Shown here piece after piece: positions 30,843 to 42,000 of a stretch of 64,000 nt of DNA (positions within the stretch are counted from its first letter, which is position 1; every line of letters begins with the position of its first letter). Below the pieces are notes generated by a model. The model was given only the letters and a program-made list of their open reading frames with translations. It made no database searches and was not told the DNA's origin. The translations under genes and the position numbers were made by a program. The stretch comes from Closterium sp. NIES-65 (taxonomy: Eukaryota; Streptophyta; Zygnematophyceae; Desmidiales; Closteriaceae): assembly GCA_948144175.1 (NCBI GenBank), contig CANXME010002590.1, positions 2,107,291 to 2,171,290 of the forward strand, read 5' to 3'.

Positions 30843-32719
30843 AGTAAACTGCTTGAGCTGGTCTACTTGACTCACAAGTGCTTGTGTGCTTGCAGCCATC
30901 ATCCTGCGGTTGCTGCAACCACTGCCTCCCGTGAGTGCTGGAGGTGAGGGGAGAAGGGATTGCAAGGAAGAGGAAGAGAGGCGTGAGGATGTGAAAGAGT
31001 AGATGCTAGCTGGAGAAGGGACTAAGACAAAAAGCAATGCACGGTGCATTCGGCCTGCTGCTGCATCTTCACTTCAGTCCAAGTTACCTCTTTCTTGGAA
31101 GAGATTGAATCGTCCCCACCCAAGAGCAGGCAGGTTCACAAAGAGCAATCCGCCACACTCCAGAGCTTGAAAGCTGAGAGGAACACTCACAGGCACGCAC
31201 ACACGCATACGCACACATGCACACCCCCAACCCCCTTACTCCCTTTCCCCTGCCCACACGCACATCACAGTCCCTGTCCACTCGCTGCCATTCCCGTCCG
31301 CCTAGCAGGACATGAGGCACACACAAGCATGGGGAGAGAAAACACGCATAGAAGCGGCGAGCAAGGGAGGGTTAGGAGCAGCGGTAGAGGAGGCGAGTGG
31401 CAAAGACAAGAACAAGAGACATGACTATTGCCTCTGCGCGGCGACACTCTACGACTCATTTCACGGCCCCCCAGCTAGCACCCCCTGGCACGTACCATGC
31501 TCAGTCTACCACGCCTTCTCTTCCAGCGTGATGTTCCAGGCGGCTCTGTTGCTGCTGCGCCAAGCCTTCGTTCCAAGCACCGCCGCTTGTTGCTGTTGCT
31601 CCAGGCGCCCTGCCGCTATTCGTGCTCCCGGTTGCTCCGTTGCTTCTGCTACTGCAGTTGCTGCTGCCGTCGCAACCACCGGTCGCTGCAGGGAGGAGGA
31701 GAGGACAGGCGCGGAGGGGTTAGGGAGTTGAGAAGAGTGGCATGACCATCTGAGAGCACCACTGCAAAGACTCATCTCATGGCACGTGGAAAAACGGTAG
31801 ACAAGAGAGAACGGAACACTGAAAGCAGGAAGATGGTGAAAAGTGAAACGTGAAGTGGTGAAGTGCTTGACCTGATCCACTCACAACCTCTTGTGTGCTT
31901 GCCATCATCCTGCAGTTGCTGCAGCCACTGGTGATCCCCTTCCACTCGCTGACTCCCCTTCCACTCGCTGACACCCCCGTCCATCTCGCAGGACATGAAG
32001 CACACACACGCATGGGGAGAGAGAGACACATGCAGAAGCGGCACAACAAGGGAGGGTTAGGAGCAGCAGGAAAGGAGGCGAGTGGTGGAGGCAAGAGCAA
32101 TAGACATGACACTTGCCTCTGCGCGGCGACACTTCACGGCCCCCCTGCAAGCATCCCCTGGCACGTACCACTCCCGCACCATGCCTTCACTTCAGGCGTG
32201 CTGCTCTGAGCCATGCCTTCACTTCAGGCGTGCTGCTCCAGGTTGCTCCCCTTTCTCCTCGCAGTAAGGTCATCTCTCGTGCAGCCATGTCGACTCCCCG
32301 TCTCGCTGACATTCCCGTCCGCCTTGCAGCCCATGAGGCACACACACGCACGGGGAGAGGGACACGCACACACGCAGAGGCGGTGCAACAAGTGATGGTC
32401 AGAAGCAGCAGGAGGCGAGTGGCGGAAGCAACGGCAACAGACACGGCAACGGAAGTGGGGGGAGGAAGGGTGGCAAGGACGAGGAACAGAGGCGTGAGCA
32501 AGGAGAGGAGAAGCTAGTGGATGAGGGGCTGCGGATGTGAAAGAGCACCGGCAAGGCAGAAGAGATGGCAGATGGCAGCTGGAGAAGGGACTGAGACAAG
32601 GCACAATGGAGGATGCGCTCACCTGTTGCAAAATGGAGAAATGGAGAAATGGAGCCCATTGGTTGAGAGCCTGGCGAACGGTGGTGGGCTCGACCAGCTG
32701 CTGGTTACCCCGAACGGCA
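30843..32719. repeat. Diverged locally repeated block of unknown origin
   Basis: This block of about 1.9 kb has no recognised gene. A segment starting near CATGAGGCACACACA with AGGAGGCGAGTGG further on occurs three times, at about 31311-31510, 31994-32190 and 32333-32500, diverged by perhaps 15-25 percent by eye. A second motif (CTTGTGTGCTTGC...CATCATCCTGC) occurs near 30885 and 31890. A 32-bp direct duplication (CATGCCTTCACTTCAGGCG...) lies at about 32180-32245. CA-rich runs occur near 31190-31265. It may be decayed transposon or duplicated intergenic sequence; I see no terminal repeats that settle it. Confidence 0.6.
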
Positions 32720-32739
32720 GTGGAGAAATATTTCTCCAC
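32720..32739. repeat. Perfect 20-bp palindrome
   Basis: GTGGAGAAATATTTCTCCAC is its own reverse complement. It lies exactly at the join between the repeated block and a Copia fragment. It may be a breakpoint scar or chance. Confidence 0.9.
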
Positions 32740-32742
32740 CTT

Positions 32743-32954
32743 CTTGGGGTACTGGAGCTGGAGGTGCTGCGGGCGCTGGGCCTACCACTGGGGGTACTGG
32801 TGCTGTCCCTGCTGTGTCTGGAGTCGCTGCGCGGCCTCGGCCGTACTTCGTTCTGCTCCTTGAGCAGGTTCTTGGTCTCCCGCCTTCTACTGGTCCTCCT
32901 CCTTCCTTAGAGTGTCCACAGCCTGTCCCGTCACAGTCACAGTCACAGCCTGCC
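32743..32954 (+). mobile_element. Short plus-strand Copia fragment (hinge/pre-RT)
   Basis: About 210 bp closely match the Copia hinge and pre-RT region of elements 1 and 2 (compare 2780-2950 and 8720-8915), including the TACTTCGTTC-GCTCCTTGAGCAGG block. It has no LTR. It is cut on the right by a Gypsy LTR and so predates that insertion. Confidence 0.85.
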
Positions 32955-33323
32955 TGTGAGAGTACGACGGCTTATGCCAGTTATGCTTGCTTGCCTTTAC
33001 TTTATTATGCTATTTCTAGCATAGGATAATTATATACATGCATGAATTGCTTGATTTCCTAGGCTAGGTGCTTTCCTATATTTTATTATAGTTATAGCAC
33101 CGAGCTAGGTTGCGTGCACCGAATTCTGGCTTTTCGGTTGCCACCGAATTGCCTTCTACCGAATTCGGGAAGGATCTGTTCGGGACGCTTCGCGACCCGC
33201 GGAACCTTCGCGTAACACCTGGTTACAGGGCCTTGTGTCGAGCCTATATATAGCCTCGTGTTGTACCCAGGTGATCAATTCAATTCACATTCTCTTTTCT
33301 GAGCTCGATCCTCGATCCTCACA
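32955..33323 (+). repeat. Putative 5' LTR of Gypsy element B
   Basis: This has TG/CA ends and is about 369 bp long. It carries a possible TATA motif (CTATATATAGCC near 33243). The boundaries are inferred from the abrupt end of the Copia fragment and the following primer-site-like motif. No 3' copy is present to confirm them, because the element runs into satellite DNA. Confidence 0.6.
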
Positions 33324-33988
33324 CTTGGTAATCCGAGCCTGTTCGAAACGAAGTTTTTCTACCGCTAAAACACAGCTTTTAAAACCGAGGGGGTGACGAC
33401 GGAAAGCGCCAATTTCGGGTATGTAAACCAGTTCCGCGCTATTTTCTAACGTCCCCCTCGAACCGGTTTTCGAACACTCCTCAGGTCCAGTGGCGAAAAA
33501 GTTGGAATTTCTACCGTCGGATCGATTCGAATCTCAACGGCCCTGGGAATTTCGACCAAAACGGTTGGAATTTGGAGCGTCGGATCGAATTTCTTCTCAT
33601 CGGCCGAGATCGGACGCGAATTTCGACTGAGGGAGAATTACGCGACCTACAGAATCAACGCTCGTCAATTCAACAGTCGATTCGACTCACAGTAAGATGA
33701 CCAGCGCCTAGAATTCAATTATTTTCGTCGCAAATCTTCCTGTACATCGCCAAATGGAGGAAAACGGTGATAATTCCGTACGAAAAATTACGGAGTTATA
33801 CACCGGCCTGGACCAGACGCAAGCGACACTCCAGCGAATAGAGGAGCTTCTCGCGAACCTGTTGGTAGCCGCCACAGCAGCAACGAACGTAGCAGCGAAT
33901 GCAGCAGCGACGCCAACAGCAGCAGCAGCGACACCGACACTTCACCCAGCAGCAGTGGCAGCAGCTACAGTGAATCTTGAGGCGGCAC

Positions 33989-33993
33989 GTCCG
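33989..33993. repeat. Target-site duplication GTCCG, left copy (Copia element 3)
   Basis: GTCCG before the LTR is repeated at 39048-39052 after the 3' LTR. This proves that element 3 inserted into the gag of Gypsy element B. Confidence 0.95.
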
Positions 33994-34119
33994 TGTCAAA
34001 CATCATATATGTTGTTGTAGTTGTTTAGGCTACAGTGGGTTAGCCTATAGGGGGTACACATTTCTAGGTTTTCATACTTGTACTCATTTCACTGTTAGTT
34101 CATTCATTCTTGTTCAACA
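33994..34119 (+). repeat. 5' LTR of Copia element 3
   Basis: This 126-bp LTR runs from TGTCAAACATCATATATGTT to CTTGTTCAACA. It matches 38922-39047 except for one base. TGGTATAGAGC follows directly as a near-match to the initiator-Met primer site. Confidence 0.95.
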
Positions 34120-34159
34120 TGGTATAGAGCAGGTCCTTCCTAGGACCGTTTTTCCTTAG

Positions 34160-34940
34160 GGCCCACCACTACCTACCTGCCTACCTGCCTACCTACCTAC
34201 CTACCTACCTACCTACGCCCTAGGGCGCCTCGGCGTTCACGCCCCTAGAGGCCCTGTAGGCCCCGCGCTCTCGCACCTAGAGGCCCCGAATCGGCCCCAC
34301 GTCAAACCCTAAAGGCCCGCGCCGGCCCCGATCTCGTCCCCTAGAGGCCCGCGTCGGCCCCGAGCCTACCCCTAGAGGCCCGCGACGGCCCCGCGCCTAC
34401 CCCTAGAGACCCGCGACGGCCCCGTGCCTACCCCTAGTGGCCCGCGTCGGCCCCGAGCCTACCCCTAGAGGCCCGCGAAGGCCCCGCACTTACCCCTACA
34501 GGCCCGCGACGGCCCCGCGCTTACCCCTAGCGGCCCGCGTCGGCCCCCTTCCCTACCCCTAGAGGCCCGCGTCGGCCCCGTCCCTACCCCTAGAGGCCCG
34601 CGTCGGCCCCCGTCCCTACCCCTAACGGCTCCCGTCGGCCCCGCACTTACCCCACCCGCTCCCCGCGCTCGCCCTTAGCGGCCTCGATCGGCCCCATCCA
34701 CACCGAACAGCCCAGCCCTACCGGAACCGAGCCGCCCGAACCCAGCCGCCAGCCCGAACCGAGCAGCCCGAACCGAGCCGCGCTGCCCGAACCGAGCCGC
34801 CCGAACCGAGCCGCCCGAACCGAGTCGCGCCGCCTGACCCGAGCCGCGCCGCCCTACCTATTCTGAGCCGCGCCGCCCTACCTGTACCGAGCCGCGCCGC
34901 CCTACCTACCCTACTGCTCCTACTGTTCTACCTACTGCTG
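34160..34940 (+). repeat. Repetitive leader of Copia element 3
   Basis: A CCTA tetranucleotide run lies at about 34168-34215. It is followed by about 15 copies of a 30-32 bp unit around CCCTAGAGGCCCGCGTCGGC (34220-34650), then CCGAACCGAGCCGCC-type units (34700-34900). The design resembles the element 2 leader but not its sequence. No coding content can be supported. Confidence 0.8.
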
Positions 34941-34945
34941 CTACC

Positions 34946-36890
34946 ATGGCGAGCCCCCCAGTGCTAGCCTTCGACGCTGAGGGTCGCCCAGTTAAGTTCG
35001 ACACCTGGCTTGATGACCTCCACCTCTTCCTACAGCTCACTGCCAAGGAAGACATCTCACTGTACGATCACGCCTTAGGTCACGCTACTGCTCCTGCTGC
35101 TACTGCTGACAGCACTCCTCGCTCACAGTGGCAGACTCGTGACGCCCATGCTCGCTTCGCTATTCGCAACTCTCTGCCGATAGACGAGCGCGAGCACTTT
35201 GGGCAGCACAAGACTGCACAGGCACTGTACACTGCTGTAGTTGCCCGCTACTCCTCACTGGCCTCTGCCGCTCTAGGCCGTCTCTCTCTTCCCTACCTGT
35301 TCCCCGACTTAGCCTCCTTCCACACTGTCGCTGATCTCATCACCCACCTCCGCACTAGTGAGGCTCGCTTTCGTGCCGCTATGCCTGATGAGTTTCTTGC
35401 CACGAACCCACCCCCGCTCTGGCTCACTCTCTACCACCTAGTCACGCGCCTCCCTGACTCGCTGCGCTCAGTCAGGGACCACTTCCTAGCACGCTGCCCC
35501 ACTGAGCTCACCATTGCCCTCCTCGAGAAGGAACTCCTTGCAGCTGAGACTAGCATAGTCGCTGTAGGTGCCTCTCGCGGTGACCCCCGTACCCCGTTCT
35601 TTGAGGGGTGTTCTCCCTCCCCCCTTCTTCCCTCTGTCGCCTCTTCTGCTGCTGTCGACCTCCTTGGTGCTGAGAAGGTCGGGGCTGCGTCTGCTTCGAG
35701 CGGGCGCCGCAGCGGCAAGGGCAAGGGGGGCAAGGGTGGTAGTGGTGACGGTGGGGGTGGCGGTAGTGGGGGAGGTGGTGGCGTGGGAGGTGGCGCGGGT
35801 GGAGGAGGTGGCGGCAGTGGGAGGGGTGGCGGCAGCAGCGGGGGAGGTGGCCGGGGCGGAGGAGGTGGTGGGAGTGGCGGTGGACGAGGCGGCGGCAGGG
35901 GTTGGAGTGGTCGAGGGGGTGGTAGCGGCGGTGGTGGGCGTGGAGGCACTGGCGGTGGCCAGGGCCAGCAGCACACTCCCTCGCCCCAGGAGGTCCGTGA
36001 GTGGTACTCGCAGCACGGGGGGGGGGGGGGGGGGGGGGGTGGCCTTAACTGCACGTATGTCATTCGCACTGGTGACCGCACTGGCCAGCCGTGTGGGGGA
36101 CCGCACGCCACGCAGCGTTGCTTCGCTCGTCTGAGCGACGCTTGGCGGGTTCAGTTCCCTCAGGCCACTGAGCTGCCCCGCTGGCTTGATCTCCTGAAGA
36201 AGGGGATTGATATCTATGCTCTAGATTTTGATGCTATTCTCTCTGCCATGTATGTGATGTCTACTAGTGGAGAGGGTTCTGAGTACCTGAGTGTCCCGCC
36301 CGACCCGGGCATTAGGACTAGTGCGTCTGCCGCTCAAGGTACTCGCGTGTCTGCTGCCCCAGGTGCTGGTGAGGCTGCTGCTCTAGGTGCGTGTACGTCT
36401 GCCCCCCCTGGTACTGTGTCGCCTGCAGCACTGCACACCTTCACGCTGGATTCAGGTGCCTCTCGCTGTTTCTTTCGTGACCGCACTGCCCTTGAGCCCC
36501 TTGCTCGGCCAGTTGCTGTCTCCCTTGCTGACCCCTCTGGGGGTCCGGTCCTTGCGACCTCCTCCACTGTCCTTCCCTGTCCTGCGGTCCCGTCGGGCAC
36601 GCTGTCAGGTCTCCACCTCCCCTTGTTCTCTACCAACTTGGTGGCGGGTTGTGCACTACAGGACGCGGGTGTTCACCAGTTCACCCCTGCCTACGAGCGT
36701 GTCACACACTGCACGTGTGCCCGTACAGGCCGCCACCTGGCTACCTTCACCCGGCAGCCGGGGTCGGACCTGTACACACTGACTACTGCCCCCCCTCAGG
36801 TCGCTGCGTCTGCGTCCGCGTCGGGTCAGCTGTCCGCCCCCTGCTCGTGTCGCTCTCTAGCGCACGAGACTGTCCTCTGGCACCACCGAC
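34946..36890 (+). pseudogene. gag-pol: Copia element 3 gag-protease region
   Basis: An ATG at 34946 opens MASPPVLAFDAEGRPVKFD, homologous to the element 2 gag start. The UBN2-type region spans about 34990-35570 and the glycine-rich tract about 35740-35960. The Cys/His motif (C at about 36050, then PCGGPHATQRC) reaches about 36120. The protease LDSGASRCFF lies near 36450, and the pre-integrase block HHRLGHPS near 36880. A homopolymer run of about 20 G lies at 36018-36039, just before the Cys/His motif. It is a fossil part. Confidence 0.8.
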
Positions 36891-37189
36891 TGGGCCACCC
36901 GTCTGTGCAGCGCCTTCGTGCCATGCACTCCCGGTACCTTGTCTCTGTCGCCTAGACTACGCTGCTAGTCTTGTCGCTGTGTCTGAGTCTGTCTGTCCTC
37001 CGTCCGTCGGGGGTGTGTGTGCCCTTGGCACGGACGTCCTTGAGGACAGGCAGGAGGAGTTCCACTGCTTGGCCGCTGCTTCACCTCATCTCGTGTCCGT
37101 ACTGCTTACCCCTGAGGGAGACCCGGATGCACTTGACATCCCGACTCCGCGCTCTTACGCGGAGGCGATAGAGGGTCCCTACTCCTCTC

Positions 37190-38720
37190 AGTGGCAGGCA
37201 GCTATGGATGCAGAGATGGCTTCCTGGAAGTCCACAGGCACCTACGTTGACGCTGTCCCCCCTCCTGGGGCAAACATCGTCAGTGGCATGTGGATTTTCA
37301 GGGTGAAGCGGCCGCCGGGTTCTCCGCCTGTCTTCAAGGCGCGTTACGTGGCTCGTGGCTTCAGTCAGCGGCAGGGAGTTGACTACTTTCAGACCTTCTC
37401 CCCCACCCCAAAGATGACCACTCTTCGGGTACTGCTGCACGTTGCTGCTCACCGGGACTACGAGCTGCACTCTTTTGACTTCAGCACTGCTTTCTTGCAG
37501 GGCAGCCTGCACGAGGAGATCTGGCTACGCCGCCCACCTGGCTTCACTGGGTCTTTCCCTCCTGGTACCCAGTGGAGTCTCAGGCGTCCAGTCTACGGTC
37601 TCCGCCAGGCGCCACGTGAGTGGCACGACACACTGAGGACTACACTTGCGGCTCTTGGGTTCGCTCCTTCTACTGCCGACCCGTCGCTGTTTCTGCGCAC
37701 CGACACCTCCCTGCCGCCGTTCTACATCCTCGTGTACGTCGACGACTTTGTCTTTGCCACAGCTGACACTACTGGACTCGCCTACGTGAAGTCTGAGCTG
37801 CAGAAGAGACACACGTGCACTGACCTGGGTGAACTGCGCAGCTACCTAGGCTTGCAGATCACCCGGGACAGAGCACGCCGCACCATCACCCTGACTCAGT
37901 CACACATGGTGCAGCAGGTCCTTCAGCGCTTCGACTTCACGTACTCCTCGCCTCAGGCCACTCCTCTGTCTACTCGCCACTCGCTCTCAGCTCTGCCTTC
38001 GGATGAGTCCGTAGAGTCGAGTGGCCCGTACCCAGAGCTTGTTGGCTGTCTCATGTACCTGATGACCTGCACACGACCTGACCTTGCATACCCTCTTAGC
38101 ATTCTTGCACGCTATGTTGCTCCTGGGAGACACCGACCAGAGCACATGGCTGCAGCGAAGAGGGTGTTGTGCTACTTGTGCAGTACGTCGGGCATGGGGC
38201 TAGTGCTTGGAGGGCGGAGTCCAGTGGTCCTCACTGGACACGCAGACGCTTCTTGGGCTGACGACCAGGCTACGCAGCGGTCGTCACAGGGTTACACCTT
38301 CAGCCTTGGTTCCGGCTCTGTTTCGTGGCGGGCTATTCGCTCGTCTTCTGTTCTCGGCTCCAGTTATGAGGCTGAGATCTACGCAGGGGCCATGGCTGCT
38401 CAGGAGCTTCGCTGGCTCACCTACCTGCTGACCGACCTTGGAGAGCAGCCTCGTTCTCCTCCAGTTCTGTACGTCGACAACAAGGCCATGCTGGCCTTGT
38501 GTTGAGAGCAGAGACTGGAGCAGAGAACAAAGCACATTGCTCTCCGCTACTTCCTTGCTCGTGAGCTACAGCAGCGTGGTCAGTTGCGACTTGCGTACGT
38601 GGCCTCTGAGGCCAACACTGCTGATGTCTTCACCAAGGCACTTGCGCCTTGTGATCATCAGCGTTGCTATACCCAGCTGGGTCTTGTGTCTGTCTTGCCT
38701 CACTTGCTCTCCTCTTGATC
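37190..38720 (+). pseudogene. pol: Copia element 3 RT and RNase H region
   Basis: RT begins near 37205 (MDAEMASWKSTGTYV). It includes KARYVARGFSQ, FDFSTAFLQG and ILVYVDDFVFA (about 37725-37755). RNase H follows, with TGHADASWADDQ (near 38235) and the tail ADVFTKAL (near 38620). It is very similar to elements 1 and 2. Confidence 0.85.
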
Positions 38721-38921
38721 CTCTTTGTATTGTTTCATATATATATTGCTGCTCTTGCTTGTTTAGTCTTATATATATGTACTCCTGCATGTGAACTGGC
38801 CTTGTGGCCTTGAACTTGGGCTCGGATTGTGTGGTGACGTTGTGATCCACCCTGAGCTTGCTTTGCTTTACTTGACTGGTCTTGTGACCCCTAGTTCTCC
38901 CCCACTTAGCCTATGGGGGTG

Positions 38922-39047
38922 TGTCAAACATCATATATGTTGTTGTAGTTGTTTAGGCTACAGTGGGTTAGCCTATAGGGGGTACACATTTCTAGGTTTT
39001 CACACTTGTACTCATTTCACTGTTAGTTCATTCATTCTTGTTCAACA
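38922..39047 (+). repeat. 3' LTR of Copia element 3
   Basis: This 126-bp copy of the LTR has one difference from the 5' copy. It is preceded by CTATGGGGGTG as polypurine tract and followed by the target duplication GTCCG. Confidence 0.95.
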
Positions 39048-42000
39048 GTCCGAGGCTACCGGAGACATTCAATCCGAATGCTAGAGACACCGTCGTCCGT
39101 CGATTCATTGCGACCCTCGAATTTTACTTCGAGGCCGTTGGCTGTACGACCCCGACACACGATGCAATGCGGATTCGGCTCGCAGCGACACTGTTACGAG
39201 GCCCGGCGCTCGAGTGGATTTACAACAGCAATAAGATCCGAGGCGAGGGGTCATGGATGCAGTTTCGGGAAGCTTTAATTCATCGCTTCGAACCAATCAA
39301 CTCCTGCTACATGGCGTGGCAACAGATTCATCGGCATAAACAGTTTGGCAGTGTAACACAGTACACGCAGCAGATGGAGAGCCTCTTCAACCGAATTACC
39401 GACCTGACCGAAGGGGAAAAAATTCAAGCGTATACTGAGGGGCTAAAGATGGAAGTCCGCCAACTAGTGATTGCCGCGAACTACAACAACTACCACGACA
39501 TGGTGTGTGCAGCAGAGAGATTTGATGCGCTGATGCGATATGAACCCGATACACGACGCCACGTGCCAAACCGATCATTTCGCACGAAGCGATCGGCACC
39601 ACCCACGACCGCCGACCCAATGGATATCGACAAGATCGACGCGAAGCAGCAGCCGACAAAATATGAGAAGTGCGAATGTTGCGGCGCAGCAGGACATCGA
39701 CTCTTGGCGTGTTGGAAAATGAAGAAGGCACGAGCGGAGCTGCAGAGCAACAACAGTGTGACATCCACAATGGCGAAAAAAGGAGGACATGATGGCGCGA
39801 ATTTAAAATGCCACGACCGGCCGGCAACAGGGGAAATCGCCGAGACAAATGGAGGCTCCGCGAAACAAGACTCTGCACCGACCGGGAAACTCCAGCCGAA
39901 CACCCCCGAGAGTAAGAATATTCCCTCTCGAGGTTTTCAAGCCTTTAAAAAATTCAGGGGAGCTTTCAAGGCCAAGAAAAAGCCTTCAGGCATTATTCAG
40001 GTACCTGCGAAGTTGGGCAAAGCACTCCGGAGCGTTAAAAAGGGTCGTGCGTCCCAAGGAGTTCATATTCTCTCCCCGCAGCATAGTGTTAAGGCTCCCC
40101 ATTGCCCACAGGAGAAGCCTACACAGTTGCAAAAGCTTAAGAGAAGGTTCCAGGCCAAGACGAAGCTGAATTGGCCTCGGATAAATCCTTCTAACCCTGC
40201 TCAGTTGGAAACTGAAATGGAATCAGCAGCTTCGAGCGCAGGACCGAGGGATGATCTATTCGACGTACCCTACGATCCTATAAGCGAGACCATCTATGGG
40301 TACTCGGAGCGGCAACAACCACTATTACTCGAGGTGATATGCAACGGGCGACGCCTCAAGGCACTGGTGGACAGTGGTGCGTCTCACTCGGTGTGCGACC
40401 GTGGGACGTTGGAGAAAATTGGAGAATTTTCGGAAGAGACCAAGTTCTCGGCAACAATGGTGGACGGTACGAAACTTCCCATCCACGGCGAAGCATCACT
40501 GCAGCTGCACATAGGGGCGCTGAGGTGGAAGCCGACGTTGCCGATCACGAACATCAAGGGTTTAGATTTCATCTTGGGGCAAGATTTCTGAAGCGGTTCA
40601 ACCCCGAGATCGATTGGGTCAACAGGAAGGCGCGCATCTACAACAACAGGAAACGAGTGGAGCTACGAAGCTGGACAGATACAGGGAGCGTTCCTGAAAT
40701 GACACTGGCACGGTTCGAACGGACTGTGAACGAGAGTAACACGGGATACTTCGCACTGGTTATGGCAGCAGCAGAGGAGGAGAAGCCGAGTTCGGAGCTA
40801 CCTGCAGCAGTGAAGGAGGTCTTGGAGCAGTACAAGGATATAATGCCCGACGACCTACCCGCAGGCGTACCTCCAGCACACACCCACGAGCACGAGATCG
40901 TGGAGGAACCAGGTGCGAAACCCGTCTCACGTGCACCATACCGACTAAGTCTGACCGAACTGACAGACATGAAGAAACAGATAGAATATCTACTGGACAG
41001 ACAACTGATCCGCCCATCCACCTCTCCCTACGGTGCACCAGTCCTCTTCACTCCAAAACCAGACGGCAGTCTAAGGATATGCATCGACTACCGCGCACTG
41101 AACAAACAGACAGTCAAAAACAAATATCCCATACCGCGCATAGACGACCTACTGGATCAACTGCGTGGAGCAACAGTATTCTCGAAGCTGGACCTACGAT
41201 CGGGTTACTGGCAGATCAAGATGGTAGACAACTCGGTCCACAAGACGGCGTTCCGTACCAGATACGGCTCCTACGAATACTTGGTGATGCCGTTCGGACT
41301 CTGCAACGCACCAGCAACGTTTCAGGCGGAGATGAATCACATCTTACGACCCCTGCTCGACGAGTGCATAGTTGTGTACCTGGACAACATTCTCATCTAC
41401 TCCAAGAACATGAAGGAGCACGTGGAGCATCTGTGGAAGGTGTTCGAGATCCTGCGGAAAAACAAGTTCTACGTGAAGTTGTCGAAAAGCGACTTCGCCC
41501 TGAAGAAGGTGCAGTTTCTCGGGCACATGGTGAGTGCCGAGGGCGTACACGTGGACCCGCGGAAGATCGAAGCCGTCAAGAAATGGAAAGTACTGGAGAA
41601 CGTGAAGGAGTTGCGACAGTTCCTAGGCTTCGCCAACTACTACAACAGGTTCGTGCCGCAGTACGTTAAGATAGCAGCGCCACTGACCGACCTACTGAAA
41701 AAGGATACGCCCTACAAATGGGATACGCCTCATCAGCAAGCCATGGAGCAGCTACAGACAACACTCACTACAGCGCCAGTACTCATCCTACCAGATCCAG
41801 ACAAGGACTACGTGGTGGAAGCAGACGCTAGTGACCAAGCAGTCGGAGCAGTACTGATGCAGGATCACAGACGCGGTTTGCAGCCCATCGCCTACCTCAG
41901 CAAGAAGCTACACGGAGCAGAACTGAACTATACCCATCTACGACAAGGAAGCCTTAGAGATAGTCATAGCCTTCAAGGCGTGGAGGTGTTACCTAGAGGG

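Larger units (their letters stand above)
32955..33993 (+). mobile_element. Ty3/Gypsy element B, 5' LTR, leader and start of gag
   Basis: The putative 5' LTR runs 32955-33323 (TGTGAGAGTACGACGGC...CGATCCTCACA). It is followed two bases later by TGGTAATCCGAGCC, which resembles a primer-binding site of the initiator-Met type but is not exact. A leader of about 0.4 kb precedes a gag ATG at 33754 (MEENGDNSVRKITELY), with an Ala/Thr-rich stretch before the break by Copia element 3 at 33993. The element continues at 39048. Confidence 0.75.
33994..39047 (+). mobile_element. Ty1/Copia element 3, LTR to LTR, nested in Gypsy element B
   Basis: This 5.05-kb Copia element has two 126-bp LTRs that differ at one position by eye, so it is a young insertion. 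The parts seen are a primer site, a repetitive leader, gag with a glycine-rich tail and C-x13-C-x3-H-x4-C motif, protease, pre-integrase zinc region, RT with YVDD, and RNase H. It is about 2.4 kb shorter than element 2, its set of parts is incomplete, and it has a few breaks. It must have moved with help from another copy or decayed after insertion. LTR and gag sequences differ from elements 1-2, so it is a sister family, yet its RT/RNase H is very close to theirs. Confidence 0.93.

Noticed and set aside
32720-32739. Transcription terminator hairpin
   Set aside because: It is a palindrome without a following T-run and in a eukaryotic, repeat-derived context.
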